Positions 46,451 to 60,800 of a DNA stretch of 64,000 nucleotides are shown here, one piece after another. The stretch's first letter is position 1. Every line of letters starts with the position of its first letter. Below the pieces are notes generated by a model. The model was not told the DNA's origin. It saw only the letters and a program-made list of their open reading frames with translations, and searched no databases. A program made the position numbers and the translations under genes. The stretch lies in assembly GCA_036435485.1 (NCBI GenBank), contig CM071597.1, positions 54,543,881 through 54,607,880 on the forward strand. The letters are read 5' to 3'. The DNA is from Saposhnikovia divaricata. Lineage: Eukaryota > Streptophyta > Magnoliopsida > Apiales > Apiaceae.

Positions 46451-47394
46451 ATTACAATATGTACTTGTTAACAAAACTAGAAAAAACTGTCCAGTCAACA
46501 TACATGGAAAGTAAATATACAAAATTCGGACTTCTTATAAGAAGTAAAGAAGTTGTTAATAATAATGGATGTGCCCGCTTAGCTGGTCTTTGTACATACG
46601 GAGAGTTGTACTTGATGCCAGAACTGGTAGCTAGTTGTTGGAACTGTTACAGCAGTTATCCTTATATCATCTTGATAGCATTCCCATTCTGATCGTGTGT
46701 TTGAATTTGCTAAAAATTAATGTTATTTTTCTATTTATGTGAATATTGTTATTCCAGGCTCTGCTTCTAGCTGATGCAAGAAAAAGATGACATTCATATA
46801 TTAACTTGGCTGATCCCAAAAAAAATTATGAAATACTGACGGGGCAAAGGAAACAGACCGAGGAAACATCTTCTTCCTTGTCCCGGCTCCTACCTCAACC
46901 TACACATTAACCATTGTTTAACCCAATCAAACTTCCAGCTATCTCAGCATGCATGCCACCCCTAGGTCTGATTGGCAAAACCGACACGGTTAAGATAGAC
47001 TCTTTCTGCACAGGGCTGGCTTTCACAGCTGATGACTCGCATGAGATAACAAAATACGTGGTGTTGTATACCGGACCTAATTCAGTTGATCTCATTGGCC
47101 ATGTTAAAAGTGTGCATTTCATCTAAAGCATTTCATTTTGTTTAAACATGTAATATACTTGCAAATATACTAACAACTACACCTTCTATTAGGAAGGGTA
47201 GCACAGGCGGTAGCACAGCCTCATACGACAGTTGAAAAGGAACTTCGTTATGCAGCTGCAATGACACAATTCTTTTACCCTAAGTTGGACAACTATATGA
47301 TAGTGGTGCTCCATGGAAAATATTTTTACCTTGCAACTGGAGGAAATTGTAGAACAGTTATGGTGTCTAAGAATGGATAAGAAAGACTTACTAT
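46451..47394. other. Unassigned DNA with gene-like fragments, left flank of the CACTA element
   Basis: Higher complexity than its surroundings. Short plus-strand frames at 46914-47126 and about 47195-47380 have ordinary protein-like composition. The latter follows a splice-acceptor-like TTCTATTAG and includes YAAAMTQFFYPKLDNYMIVV. I do not recognise a family. It might be a decayed host gene or transposon-captured exons. Confidence 0.3.
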
Positions 47395-47413
47395 CACTAC
47401 AAGAAATCCTGGA
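47395..47413 (+). mobile_element. Terminal end of a CACTA (En/Spm) transposon, split by the LTR element
   Basis: CACTACAAGAAATCCTGGA begins with the CACTA motif and the CACTACAAGAAA consensus of plant CACTA ends. The text continues after the LTR element at 62979 with subterminal repeats, so the element was cut 23 bases from its end (19 bases plus the target duplication). Confidence 0.75.
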
Positions 47414-48889
47414 TTTTGTGTAACACCCCCAGATCCGGGGTCCGGGATCCGGTGGTTACGGTTTCCAAGTCTGTCCACAACAATTGAACTTTCCTTAACA
47501 TAAAATAAATTACGTCTCAATAACCCAACACAACAATATAAAACACACCCGTTATAGTCCCAGAGATGAAATCAGAGTAACAATCAAATTTTTATTAATC
47601 ACATTATGAGTTCTTACAATCCAAAAGAATTTCAATATAAATACATACTCTTTGCCATCCATTTACATAAGTCATACTAGACCATATTCTTGGTACTGAA
47701 AGAATAAATATACCCTACCAATAGCTTCTTCTTCAGCTCTGGTAGTCTCATCGTCCTCGCCCGCGTCGAGTGCGCCTTGTGCGAGTCATCTGGTCTAGCT
47801 GTTGTTGTGATATAATAATAAAGCAAGGGTGAGCAATAGCCCACCAACAATAATATATAACTGACGATAATGTATAACAGTTCAAAAGTATCTTTCAAAC
47901 CATATGCCATGCATTTACGGAAATGATGCCAGTATAATATGAACGATGAAGTTACAAGGTAACTTAAAGTATTTGTTTGTAGAAATATCTGCTACATCAA
48001 AGTAAGCGAGATATTCTTATTGTTATTAAGAAGAGGAACTTGCAAGAAAAGGTTGCAATTCCAGTTATGACCCTTTTTCCAACTCTGCCAACAGTAATCA
48101 TGTTGCAGGAAATAAATAAATTTGGATGATGAACCAATGATGGAGTATTCACCGCGCCCGCTGTTCCAATCTTGATGATCAGTCGAGATCGTACAGCTCA
48201 ATTTAGATTTACTACCGGTAGAAGGAAGAACTGACGGCTTTACTTGTATACCGCCTTACTAGCTCTCCCCGGCCAACGGTTGGGCCAAAGGGGATGGACC
48301 GGCGCTACTCGGCCTCTTACACGACTCCTAGTTCAAAAAGAATTCATGATTCTGAATGTAACATTCGTCCCCCTTTCCCCAAGCATAATACTTGTTGATA
48401 AGACTCCACAAGGTAGTCGTATCTAATTGGAAAGGAAAATTTACCAATAGCTCCCAAGCTATTACTTGGTAACGGATATCAACTTGTTCCAGTAATCTTA
48501 CCCCTCGAAAGATGAGAAGTAAGCAACGACTTAATAAGTCAACAGCACCCGAGTTGCGAGTGAAGGGAATACTTTATGACCGGGAAGTCGACAAGATAAA
48601 TAACATTTTCCAAGTAAGGTTCCCTTATTATTAAGGAGATAGACTCAAAGAAGAATGATGTCTGAGAACCTTTCTTGATATAAGCTTAATAATAATATGA
48701 TTCCGAGATATTTTCTGTAATAATCGAAGAAGATAAACCTTATCGAGATTATTCTAAGTATGGAATAAATATTCAGAGAATATTTATTGAATTAAAATAT
48801 TTTACAGATTATTTAGGAATATGAAAGAATATCTTTAATCAGAGTATTTCCCAAATAATTCTTGAAGAAATATCGAGAGAATATTTATT

Positions 48890-49480
48890 GCATAATTAAA
48901 TATTCAAATGAATATTCAAAATAATATTCATTACTTAATAATTCCTGAAAGGAATATTTAAAATATTTAAAATAATATTCGATGATTAAATAGAACCCTG
49001 GATGAATATTCAAAATAATATTCATAATTAATTAGGAATTTAAATGAATATTGATAAAGTAATATTCATTTAATGAATAATATTCTAAATGGATATCAAG
49101 TAATATTTATTTAGTAATCCAAGCTTTTAAAGGAATATTCGATATAATATTCGATAAATAAATCAAGCTTCAGATGAATATTGAAGATAATATTCATCAA
49201 GTACTTAATATCTTAAATGAATTTTCAAAAGTAATATTTATTTAATAAAATAATATTCTAAATGAATATCCAAATAATATTCATTTAGTAGTCTCATCTT
49301 TAGAAGAGTATTCGAGATAATAGTCGATAATCAATTCGACTCTGAATGAATATTGACAAATATTCTTCGTCGAATGATTACGTTCAAATAATTATTTGAA
49401 GTAAGGATCATTAAAATAAATAATCTCGAACGAATATTCAAATAATATTCGTCGCCTGAATAATAGAAAATATTTACTTA
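48890..49480. repeat. AATATTC-rich imperfect repeat array in the LTR
   Basis: Roughly 60-bp degenerate units built on TGAATATTC..AATAATATTCATT, each with the palindrome GAATATTC or a variant. The same array is at 59316-59906 and, diverged, at about 24100-24600. Confidence 0.75.
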
Positions 49481-52217
49481 AAATATTTTCCTCCGAAGTA
49501 ATCTCGATATATCAAGGAATATTGACTCCCGGTCTATATTTGATTAATAAGATGTATACGCCCTTCTTATGAGGGTCTTACAATAACCGGCTTATAACTG
49601 ATATATAACTATCTAGCTTATAAGCCAACAATAACATTCAGGGAACAAGTATATCAATTCAACTTGAAAGTAGGCATGCATGCAATGGCATATGTATATC
49701 AGCAATCATATATATATATTTATTCAATCACAACAACAGCCTAAAAGAAGGGAATTGAAACTTGCCTGGTAGTCGAGTACGGTAAGGGGTAGTGGTAGCG
49801 GGTCCCGGTTCAGCTTGGTTATCTATAAATAGCCAAGGCATTCGGGATTAATCACTTAACATATTAAAAGTTAAGTTATACTTAATTCGAAACACGTTCT
49901 CGAGTTATCTCGTTATACCCCTTTTTGTGGATTACTTTTATCACTGATCCGACCCGACATTCGTTCGTTAATACGACATGTCATTGTACTTATACTTGGG
50001 ACATACTTAAGTCATATGAGTTCTAAAGTCGATCGTTACGAACCAATACTATACTCCGAGTTTTATCGCCTGTTTTCTATGTGTCTTACCGAAGTTATAA
50101 AAGAGTCGTCTTTTAGGGGTTCGTTCGCGTTTAACCTCGACTCGAACATTTTTAAAAAATCGAAAAATGATCCTTTTGACATACGGTTTTCTTTCACGCC
50201 TTCCTTTTTACCTCTAGTATTTATTTACCAAGATTCGCCATGACGTTACATAGTTTACGAGGGTTCAATTACAGTTACGAACTTTCGTTTACGGGTTCGA
50301 ACTACTTTTAGTAATTTGGTCATAAATCCTAAACTGTAAGTCCGTTTCACGTGATCTTTATATCAAAACGAAGCTTAGAACATTACCTATCCTATCATGG
50401 CAGATAAGGTCTCTGGACAGTAGGGGTTCGACATGGAAAATGGCATACAAAACATGGTATTGCAAAATCGGGCATTATAACGGCTGTAAATCGAATATCT
50501 ACCAATTTCGAATCTTCCCATAAACATAGTATCCAACCCAAACAACATATACATGACTTATATACATGAACTGAGGCCAAGCAATGCCTTCCCGTTCATC
50601 TAGCTATTTTATCCTCTTATATCAACATATCACTACATAAGCATGCTTTAATCATTACCATAATCATACTAATCTAAATTCTCATCAAGAACATCATTAA
50701 ACATAAACTAAGGCCTAGGGTTTCAAGAGTTTTATACCTTCCTTGAGGTGTGTATGCACTTAGTAAGCCTTGTATAGTCCTTGTATAGCCTCCATGAAGC
50801 TTGGATCATCAACCAAAATCAAGATTCAAGAATTTTGTTCTTGAGGTTACTATTCATCCTCCACTTTCTTGATTTTTTTGAAAATGTAAAAGGTGATGTT
50901 TGAGGCTAAGATTTCTAGGGTATCATTTTTATGAAATATAGGATCCATGATAAATTTTTGGAGATCAAACAATGGTTGGAAGTTGGATTTTTGTTTTGGA
51001 ATTGTTGCAAAAGTCGAATGGAAGAGTAAAGGAGAGAGTTTGATGTTTTCTTGTGGTTTTGCTTGGAAGAATGCATAAAGTGGATGAGCCTTGGATAATA
51101 TCTCATCTCTTTTTACTTTAGTAAAGTGATGATGCACTAGATGATGTCTTTGTGAGGACAAGTGTTGAAGATTGGATGGTTTAAGGCTTAGCCAAGTGGT
51201 GGCTTGCTAAGTACTTGGTTGCATTCTAATTGATCTAGTTCCTTGCTAGTTACTAGATATTTATCACTTGCACATGCATGTATCTTGCTTCCTCTGCTTG
51301 TTTCTGTATCCGGTTATTGCCCGTTTCGATTGATCGTTCGTAGGAATATTTCACGGATTTCTAATTAGGGTTTACCGGGAATCCTTTTTAATATTAATAC
51401 TTTCATTCTCCATCTTTCATTCTAACTTTCCAATTTATATTCCTTAAATCCATTCGTTAAATACTTAAGGCTATCAGTGTCCAGGGAACTCTCGGAGAAA
51501 ATAAAAGTGCGGTTTTTCAGAATCCGACAGCTTTTACATACACTTATTTTCCCCCTGGATCACTAATACGAACTCGGAAATCCGTTCCGAATGCTTCTAT
51601 ATAGTGTCGTCTCATATTATTATATACTCCCACCAAAACACTATTCATTCTGTATTCTTTACTTGTTCTCTTAGGGTGGTACAATTGTCCGTATTCTCTT
51701 TCGATCGTTCCTTATCCTTTTTACGAAACTAATGGATTAATCATTACCGATCTGGATGACATGAGAATATTCTCCTGCTTGAAATTGCCATATCTTATTC
51801 CCTTAGAAGATAGATTATTCTTACCTATGTTGTTACCCTTTAGCATTCTTCAAGACATAGAAATAATAAAGTCGAATTCCATTCATTCTTTCCAAATATC
51901 AATTATTACATTGTAGCCATAACCACTCCTCAGTGGTTTCCTACCTTCATTCTTAGATCAAATATAATAACATCCCAAAATATCAAATCCTCAAAGTTAA
52001 TATCCCAATTCTTGGATTATAATAATATTTAATCCACTGTCCGGTCAAATATTATACCGAAAAGAATTTGGAATTTCTGAATTCCGATCGTCTCTGCATT
52101 CACTTATTTCCTCCGCGTATTACTAATATGACTTCGAAACATCCATATCACGTCCCATACATAGGGTGGAGTGAAAAGTTTTCCAACTTACAAAATCACT
52201 ATTCATCCACCAAATTA

Positions 52218-52285
52218 CTATACACGTACAGGAAATACTATGCACGTACGGGAAATACTATGCACGTATGGGAAACACTATGCAC
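52218..52285 (+). repeat. 20-bp tandem repeat in the LTR
   Basis: Three and a half units of CTATGCACGTACGGGAAATA with single changes; the partner copy starts at 62644. Confidence 0.9.
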
Positions 52286-52552
52286 GTACTCATTTCCCTT
52301 CAAGGATCCATTAGCTCCTTCCTGGATGGTAGATTATTCTTATCTAGGTCCTCAACCATCGAATTATTCTATTCTGACAATATACCAATGCATCAGGATC
52401 ATTGTCCAAAGCAATATCCATTCATTACAATCATTGTTCTTTGAAACCACCATTCATAAGAGCTGGTGACCTTGTTGTCGGAATCATTGTTCCTCATTTT
52501 ATCATTACTTAATAAAAAGTTTTAATTATATCCAAAATTTGGGGTTCTTACA

Positions 52553-52575
52553 GTCTCCCCTCCTTAAAAGGATTC
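52553..52575 (-). other. Polypurine tract of the young element
   Basis: Minus-strand TTTTAAGGAGGGGAGAC directly next to the left LTR. Confidence 0.7.
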
Positions 52576-55500
52576 CGTCCCGGAATCAGGTAGGAAGCAA
52601 AGAGTCGTTTGCCTGTCGTTCACTCTTTAGCTTCCCGGTCAATTCTTAGTCGTTCTACCCTTCCTCAGCACATCTTCTAGTGCTACAATTCATACTTTAT
52701 CCTTTTTCCATCAACGTTGCTACTTTTCGTACAACTCACTATACGAGTTATACTCTTACTCAGTCTTATCCTTATTGATACCTGCAGTAACATTGGTATC
52801 ACGATCACCCTACGATTCGGAGGTAACCTCGCTCGTACTGTGCATTTCCTGATCGCTTTAATCTTCGCAATCTCGATCAATATAGAGAAGTGGAAAGATT
52901 TATTGAGAGATCACTATGATCAATTGAACATTTGTTATATTGCATAGTTAGTACAGAAGGGGGCCAGCCTTTAGTACTTGACAAGCAATTAAACAAGTCA
53001 TGGCATTCCACTTAGACTTCTATCACATAGACAGATAGTCACGTAGCAGTACCTCCCCTCCTAAAAGGGTTGTTCTTCTCAGTTCATAAAGAAGATGAAT
53101 AAGAGAGAAGAAGAGAAAAGAGTTCTAAAGGATTATAGAAAGCTTTCATGATTGTAGAATATCATACTCAGAATTTACCTCTGAACTATAGAGGTTTATC
53201 AAAGAAGAAATTAATCATAATTATATCCAATACTATTTGATCGCAATCTCACGTGTCAACAAATCTTGCTGCTTTGTCCATTATTCTATGGACAAATACT
53301 CTTGTTCAATCTTAGCGATACTCACATTCGGGAAATCCTTCAACCTTTCAGGTTAAATCTTAGATTTCTCACTTGACATCATTATTACTAACATCCCATA
53401 TCATGTTACTAGCTTTTTCATAACTATAATATTGACACTATCAGGTTGTCATCCTGAGAATTCATTAGAAAACCCATTCATAACATTCCTTGCTTCTCAT
53501 TCCATAGTTGCTTCCCCAGCCTTTTCTTTATCAATCACATCCTTCTTATTAGCTGATTCTTACTCATTTCTATTATTTACTTTCACCTTCACCTCTTTAT
53601 TGAGACACCTTTATGCACTTGGTACCTCCTTATCGGTATTCCGTCTCATTTATTCTATAATCATCACGTTATTTCAATTTAAACTTTCCGAAATGAATCT
53701 GGCCCGATTCTTTTAAGTTAGATTCATATAATCTACTTCTGCCAACCTTGTTTCTCATTACTTGTTCTTATCTATCCGTGGTTTTCCACAGGTTGTCTTT
53801 CGTAAGTCAGACCAGGTCGTATATCTACATGCTCGTACTTCTATTATCTGTTGAACATCTGCATTTTACTGGCGTAGCCTGGCCACAGGAAAACCCATTA
53901 TGACCGTGCTATAATTTTGGGGGTAAGGCTGGCTCGAATACCGCCGTCCGAGCACTTTAAACTCTCAAGTGGCCCAATAAGTCTTGGGCTCAACCCCCCT
54001 TCCCTCCAAGTCTCATTAATTCTTTCTACGGGAATACGTTTAGCATCACGAATTATCAACCTCATATTCTCTATCTTGTTTGTGCAGAAGTACACTAACA
54101 CAAACTTGCTTATCATTCATCAACATGCCATTTAGCTTATCAATAGCAGCACTTTCTTTATCTTTACGTTGTCATCTCCTTTCTTAGAAGAATCACCATC
54201 GCTTGTTGTTTACGTAGTGCGTTAATAGCTAACCCTACGGGTTTCAAATCCCTTAGGGAGACAAAGTAATCATTATTCCTTATCCATAAGGAACACTTCC
54301 TGAACTTGATGTAGATATAACATGAAGCAGATAGAATTGCAGAAGAGTTTCAAGCATCGCAGCTAGGTCCGGTTGATGAAACTATCACTTATGCATCTTC
54401 CATAAAAGACTGGAAACTTAACGGTTTACTTCATCAATTTTGTACCATGGTCCTGGTTTGCCTCAAAACGGGACCTTCTAAGGTACGTAACATGCTTAAG
54501 ACTCCCTCAGGAATCGAATCTTTACTTAAACTATTATTACTGTTAATTCTTGCACAGTCATCAGAAGGAATGTAAATTCCTCCATTCCGATATGACCTTC
54601 AAGGTCCTTCCAAATATCATCCTGTTTCTTCGGTATGAACATTTGTAATTATTCCTTTATACTTAGATTGTCGGCCACCTCATTGGCCTTTCTTGATGAT
54701 AATGATTTCTTGTAACCCATGTTTTCTGGGTACATTCCAGCTCAAGTTTTTTTTTTTTTTTTTTTACCTCATTCCCATCACTGTTGGGTTAAAGCATTCT
54801 CCCTTAAGCTCTGCTGAAGGAGAAAATATAACTATCAATCATTTCCATGAGTCATTGCTTCCACCTACCTGTGGGAACTTTATCACGTTTATTCCCAATC
54901 CTACTTAGGATACTTCTTTCTTAGTTCTTTCTTTATCTTAGGATAATCTCAACCTTTATAGGTTCAACCCATACTTCCTCAGGGTTTCATACATGCCTCA
55001 TCTGGCATTATTGTTACGATGTCATACATTCCTTACCAAACTTCCATTTTGAAGTTCGGAATATTACCTTTTTCCTTGTAAGGTTTCTTAGGTCATCCTT
55101 ATCATTCCTCCTGTATTTTCTGGGTACCGGGTATATCAAAATGTCATTGATCAATACTCTAATAATTCTATCTATGTTCTTTCCAGAACTCTTTTTTTTT
55201 TTTTCTAATCCTTACCGGTCATGGTTGCCTTAGCAAGTCCAACTCATATCATCTGAATTCATAATGTCGTTATTAGGGTTAATGTCATCCCTTGTGTATT
55301 CCCCAGGGTTTGTCTTAATTTATGGATATCCTATCCTTAATTCAACTGCCAAGGAATCCTTGCATCTTATAATTGGCAATCAGATCATGTATCCTTAATA
55401 AGGGTCTCATTTCAACTGTTCTCATTTGATAATCGATTGGTAACTTAATGCCGCCCTCTTCTTTCAGATAGTCGTCAACCTATTTGGCCTTTCAAAAGGC

Positions 55501-57828
55501 AACGTATGCCTATCTGCTCTCTTACAGAACTTGGTAATGGTAGCAAGGATGTTCTGGAAGATATTGGTCAAGTTCAACGTGAATCTCTTAGTGCTTATCG
55601 TTCTTCGCAAAGGTACTTGCCTCAGACAAAATTCCTACAGCATACTGTTCAATTTCTGACCTTTTCTATACCCTCTTCATATACCTTCATTGTTTACTTT
55701 CCTCCGTCATAATATATTCATGGTATTCATGATACCCTAACATCATACATCTCAAGTCACTATACTTCCATTTTACTCGAAATCTTGGACAACCATATAC
55801 ACATGAGTCACTTTAGTACGGGTGACCCCATCCCAAAAAGGTCTAGTGAATTCCCAATCAAAACATGGGTTGTTCGGCAGAAGATTCAAACGATCTCATT
55901 AATGTTTCCTTTATATCAGAAGCCCTTGCAGTCGGTGCTTTCTTAGAAGCAACCCTGCTTTGTCTTTTCATTGCTGGTCTAGTCACTTTATAGTCCGTTG
56001 TGACTTGGCCTCAACTGGCCACACATAAAAATATATGATTTTAGAGGTTGGCTAATAGCATTACTTTTCTAGCAATTGCCGGCATAGTGCCTTCTTTGAT
56101 ACCTTTCCACCTTTCCAAAACTTTACTTTATATAAGTCTTAATCGACTATTCGGCACCGTCTCTGGTCACCTTTCCTCTACTTTTATCTTTTATCTCTAC
56201 CATCGATTGTAATACTCAGGGTCCGTCTACTAACCCATTTTACAGCATCCTTACCCAAATCACAGGGTTTGCTCCAATTTTTTACTCTCTTCCATGACAT
56301 TTTCTGATAATCAGAAAGACAAGGTTTGCCAAAATTCACCGAATTCCTTTCCAGACTCAGGGAAATTTTGATCAATCTACCCACCTACTGGTAACATTAA
56401 GGAGACCAGTTTCGAAACCTGAAGAATAGTTCTATGAACCTCCAAGCAGGTGGAATCATAAGCAGTCATAGTTAATGAAATAATCATCATCGGATTGGAA
56501 GTTTACCCACTGGAGAGGAATCAATTATATCCATCCCTTAGAAGGGAATCAATAGTTTCAAACTGAAACCTGTCACAACGTCCTGATATTCAATACTACC
56601 AAATGTCGGTCTACCTAACCCTTTATGCGAAGCGTCATTGGAAGCACAAAGTCTCCTTTTTTCCATTAAGCAATGCCAGCTCTTGGTCATTACCAATTTC
56701 ACCTTTTAGCTCCAGGAAGATTTTCTCACATTTTTCTCTTTAACTGCTGATCGTATTACTTGATCTATTATAATTCCGTGTCGGAGTAAACTTAAGGTAA
56801 CTACTATAATCCATTCAAAGAGAAGAAGGAATTTAATATTCCTCTGAATCACATGCATCTAACGTTTCTGGTTCATCATTTAACTGAGTTGAATTAACTC
56901 TATACTCAGTCTCTGGCAGTAGTCTCATTACGAGTTCATCTTGACTCACTGGTCTTATCTTCCGGTAGGTTCTGAGATCATTGTCTTGCTTACTACTTCC
57001 TTATATAACTTTACCCAATCATGCTATCACTTCCCAATGTCTTTACTTTCTAAATGATTCATTCATAAAATGAACATTTTCCTTAATAAAACCACCTTAT
57101 TAACCTCAATTTGGTTCCATAATTTACAACCTACGACACCTGCCTTCTCATGGCGAAGTATTACTGACCATATTCATACTAATTCATTTATCAAATGATA
57201 TGGCACTTACTGCCTCCTTCTCAACTATTCCTAGGGACTCTGCTCCTCGCCCTAAATCGATGCCTTTGATAATCATACATCCCTCTAGCTCTTTCTTTGT
57301 TAAGATGAAAATCTCTAAGGATTCTCATCTATTTCCGTATAAGATCTCAAGTAATTCTTCCAATCCTTCTTTCTTGCTGGTACTACATCTGGTAGTCCGG
57401 CTATGAATTCAACATGCATCTTCAGATCTCTTAATAATATCTCGGTTCTTTATACTCACTTTTCTGAGCACCATATCTTAATCATCACAGTCACTCATTA
57501 CCCATGGGTAAGCTCCTTATCCTAACAGGATTTTCCTTATCTGCTGGAACCTCTTCCGGGTCTCCAGTAGGGTACTCCATCGAATTACCCGCTGATCTTC
57601 AGCATATAAAGCATCATCGCGCTGTTGCTCGTATGCCTCAAGGTCAGTCGCCTTACTCGTCGATACGATATCGAGCTAAGTTACTATCATTATACTTACG
57701 AGTTCCCATAAGGGTTTTATATGTCATCACTACATTAAGTAGTCCGACTATGAACTTTGCAAGAGTTCTTATTATCTTATTGAATTTATTGTTTTAACGT
57801 CACCTCATCTCTGGGGTTTATAACGTAC
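52576..57828 (-). pseudogene. Interior of the young element, decayed gypsy pol
   Basis: A 5.25-kb stretch with no long frame on either strand. On the minus strand, DILIY is encoded at 55131-55145, preceded a few bases upstream by Ile-Asp in another frame, like the RT catalytic block. LSPRLIGPL at 53967-53996 resembles the integrase C-terminal LSPRFIGPF motif of chromoviruses. RT precedes integrase in the element's direction, as expected, but their distance (about 1.1 kb) is shorter than usual. T-runs lie at 54750 and 55193. I could not place gag or protease. Confidence 0.5.
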
Positions 57829-57840
57829 GCTCTGATACCA
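57829..57840 (-). other. Primer-binding site, initiator tRNA-Met (young element)
   Basis: TGGTATCAGAGC on the minus strand, four bases from the right LTR. Confidence 0.85.
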
Positions 57841-57844
57841 CTTC

Positions 57845-60800
57845 TGTAACACCCCCAGATCCGGGGTCCGGGATCCGGTGGTTACGGTTTCCAAGTCTGT
57901 CCACAACAATTGAACTTTCCTTAACATAAAATAAATTACGTCTCAATAACCCAACACAACAATATAAAACACACCCGTTATAGTCCCAGAGATGAAATCA
58001 GAGTAACAATCAAATTTTTATTAATCACATTATGAGTTCTTACAATCCAAAAGAATTTCAATATAAATACATACTCTTTGCCATCCATTTACATAAGTCA
58101 TACTAGACCATATTCTTGGTACTGAAAGAATAAATATACCCTACCAATAGCTTCTTCTTCAGCTCTGGTAGTCTCATCGTCCTCGCCCGCGTCGAGTGCG
58201 CCTTGTGCGAGTCATCTGGTCTAGCTGTTGTTGTGATATAATAATAAAGCAAGGGTGAGCAATAGCCCACCAACAATAATATATAACTGACGATAATGTA
58301 TAACAGTTCAAAAGTATCTTTCAAACCATATGCCATGCATTTACGGAAATGATGCCAGTATAATATGAACGATGAAGTTACAAGGTAACTTAAAGTATTT
58401 GTTTGTAGAAATATCTGCTACATCAAAGTAAGCGAGATATTCTTATTGTTATTAAGAAGAGGAACTTGCAAGAAAAGGTTGCAATTCCAGTTATGACCCT
58501 TTTTCCAACTCTGCCAACAGTAATCATGTTGCAGGAAATAAATAAATTTGGATGATGAACCAATGATGGAGTATTCACCGCGCCCGCTGTTCCAATCTTG
58601 ATGATCAGTCGAGATCGTACAGCTCAATTTAGATTTACTACCGGTAGAAGGAAGAACTGACGGCTTTACTTGTATACCGCCTTACTAGCTCTCCCCGGCC
58701 AACGGTTGGGCCAAAGGGGATGGACCGGCGCTACTCGGCCTCTTACACGACTCCTAGTTCAAAAAGAATTCATGATTCTGAATGTAACATTCGTCCCCCT
58801 TTCCCCAAGCATAATACTTGTTGATAAGACTCCACAAGGTAGTCGTATCTAATTGGAAAGGAAAATTTACCAATAGCTCCCAAGCTATTACTTGGTAACG
58901 GATATCAACTTGTTCCAGTAATCTTACCCCTCGAAAGATGAGAAGTAAGCAACGACGTAATAAGTCAACAGCACCCGAGTTGCGAGTGAAGGGAATACTT
59001 TATGACCGGGAAGTCGACAAGATAAATAACATTTTCCAAGTAAGGTTCCCTTATTATTAAGGAGATAGACTCAAAGAAGAATGATGTCTGAGAACCTTTC
59101 TTGATATAAGCTTAATAATAATATGATTCCGAGATATTTTCTGTAATAATCGAAGAAGATAAACCTTATCGAGATTATTCTAAGTATGGAATAAATATTC
59201 AGAGAATATTTATTGAATTAAAATATTTTACAGATTATTTAGGAATATGAAAGAATATCTTTAATCAGAGTATTTCCCAAATAATTCTTGAAGAAATATC
59301 GAGAGAATATTTATTGCATAATTAAATATTCAAATGAATATTCAAAATAATATTCATTACTTAATAATTCCTGAAAGGAATATTTAAAATATTTAAAATA
59401 ATATTCGATGATTAAATAGAACCCTGGATGAATATTCAAAATAATATTCATAATTAATTAGGAATTTAAATGAATATTGATAAAGTAATATTCATTTAAT
59501 GAATAATATTCTAAATGGATATCAAGTAATATTTATTTAGTAATCCAAGCTTTTAAAGGAATATTCGATATAATATTCGATAAATAAATCAAGCTTCAGA
59601 TGAATATTGAAGATAATATTCATCAAGTACTTAATATCTTAAATGAATTTTCAAAAGTAATATTTATTTAATAAAATAATATTCTAAATGAATATCCAAA
59701 TAATATTCATTTAGTAGTCTCATCTTTAGAAGAGTATTCGAGATAATAGTCGATAATCAATTCGACTCTGAATGAATATTGACAAATATTCTTCGTCGAA
59801 TGATTACGTTCAAATAATTATTTGAAGTAAGGATCATTAAAATAAATAATCTCGAACGAATATTCAAATAATATTCGTCGCCTGAATAATAGAAAATATT
59901 TACTTAAAATATTTTCCTCCGAAGTAATCTCGATATATCAAGGAATATTGACTCCCGGTCTATATTTGATTAATAAGATGTATACGCCCTTCTTATGAGG
60001 GTCTTACAATAACCGGCTTATAACTGATATATAACTATCTAGCTTATAAGCCAACAATAACATTCAGGGAACAAGTATATCAATTCAACTTGAAAGTAGG
60101 CATGCATGCAATGGCATATGTATATCAGCAATCATATATATATATTTATTCAATCACAACAACAGCCTAAAAGAAGGGAATTGAAACTTGCCTGGTAGTC
60201 GAGTACGGTAAGGGGTAGTGGTAGCGGGTCCCGGTTCAGCTTGGTTATCTATAAATAGCCAAGGCATTCGGGATTAATCACTTAACATATTAAAAGTTAA
60301 GTTATACTTAATTCGAAACACGTTCTCGAGTTATCTCGTTATACCCCTTTTTGTGGATTACTTTTATCACTGATCCGACCCGACATTCGTTCGTTAATAC
60401 GACATGTCATTGTACTTATACTTGGGACATACTTAAGTCATATGAGTTCTAAAGTCGATCGTTACGAACCAATACTATACTCCGAGTTTTATCGCCTGTT
60501 TTCTATGTGTCTTACCGAAGTTATAAAAGAGTCGTCTTTTAGGGGTTCGTTCGCGTTTAACCTCGACTCGAACATTTTTAAAAAATCGAAAAATGATCCT
60601 TTTGACATACGGTTTTCTTTCACGCCTTCCTTTTTACCTCTAGTATTTATTTACCAAGATTCGCCATGACGTTACATAGTTTACGAGGGTTCAATTACAG
60701 TTACGAACTTTCATTTACGGGTTCGAACTACTTTTAGTAATTTGGTCATAAATCCTAAACTGTAAGTCCGTTTCACGTGATCTTTATATCAAAACGAAGC

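Larger units (their letters stand above)
47419..52552 (-). repeat. 3' LTR of the young element (5134 bp)
   Basis: Starts TGTAACACCCCC and ends GGGGTTCTTACA on the plus strand. Differs from its partner at five sites I could find (48531, 50287, 50591, 50946, 52157). Small ORFs inside are duplicated in both LTRs and show no coding signs. Confidence 0.93.

Noticed and set aside
53432..53716. 94-codon plus-strand ORF rich in Ser/Phe/Leu in the LARD-like interior
   Set aside because: Opposite to the element's direction, low complexity, no homologue recognised.
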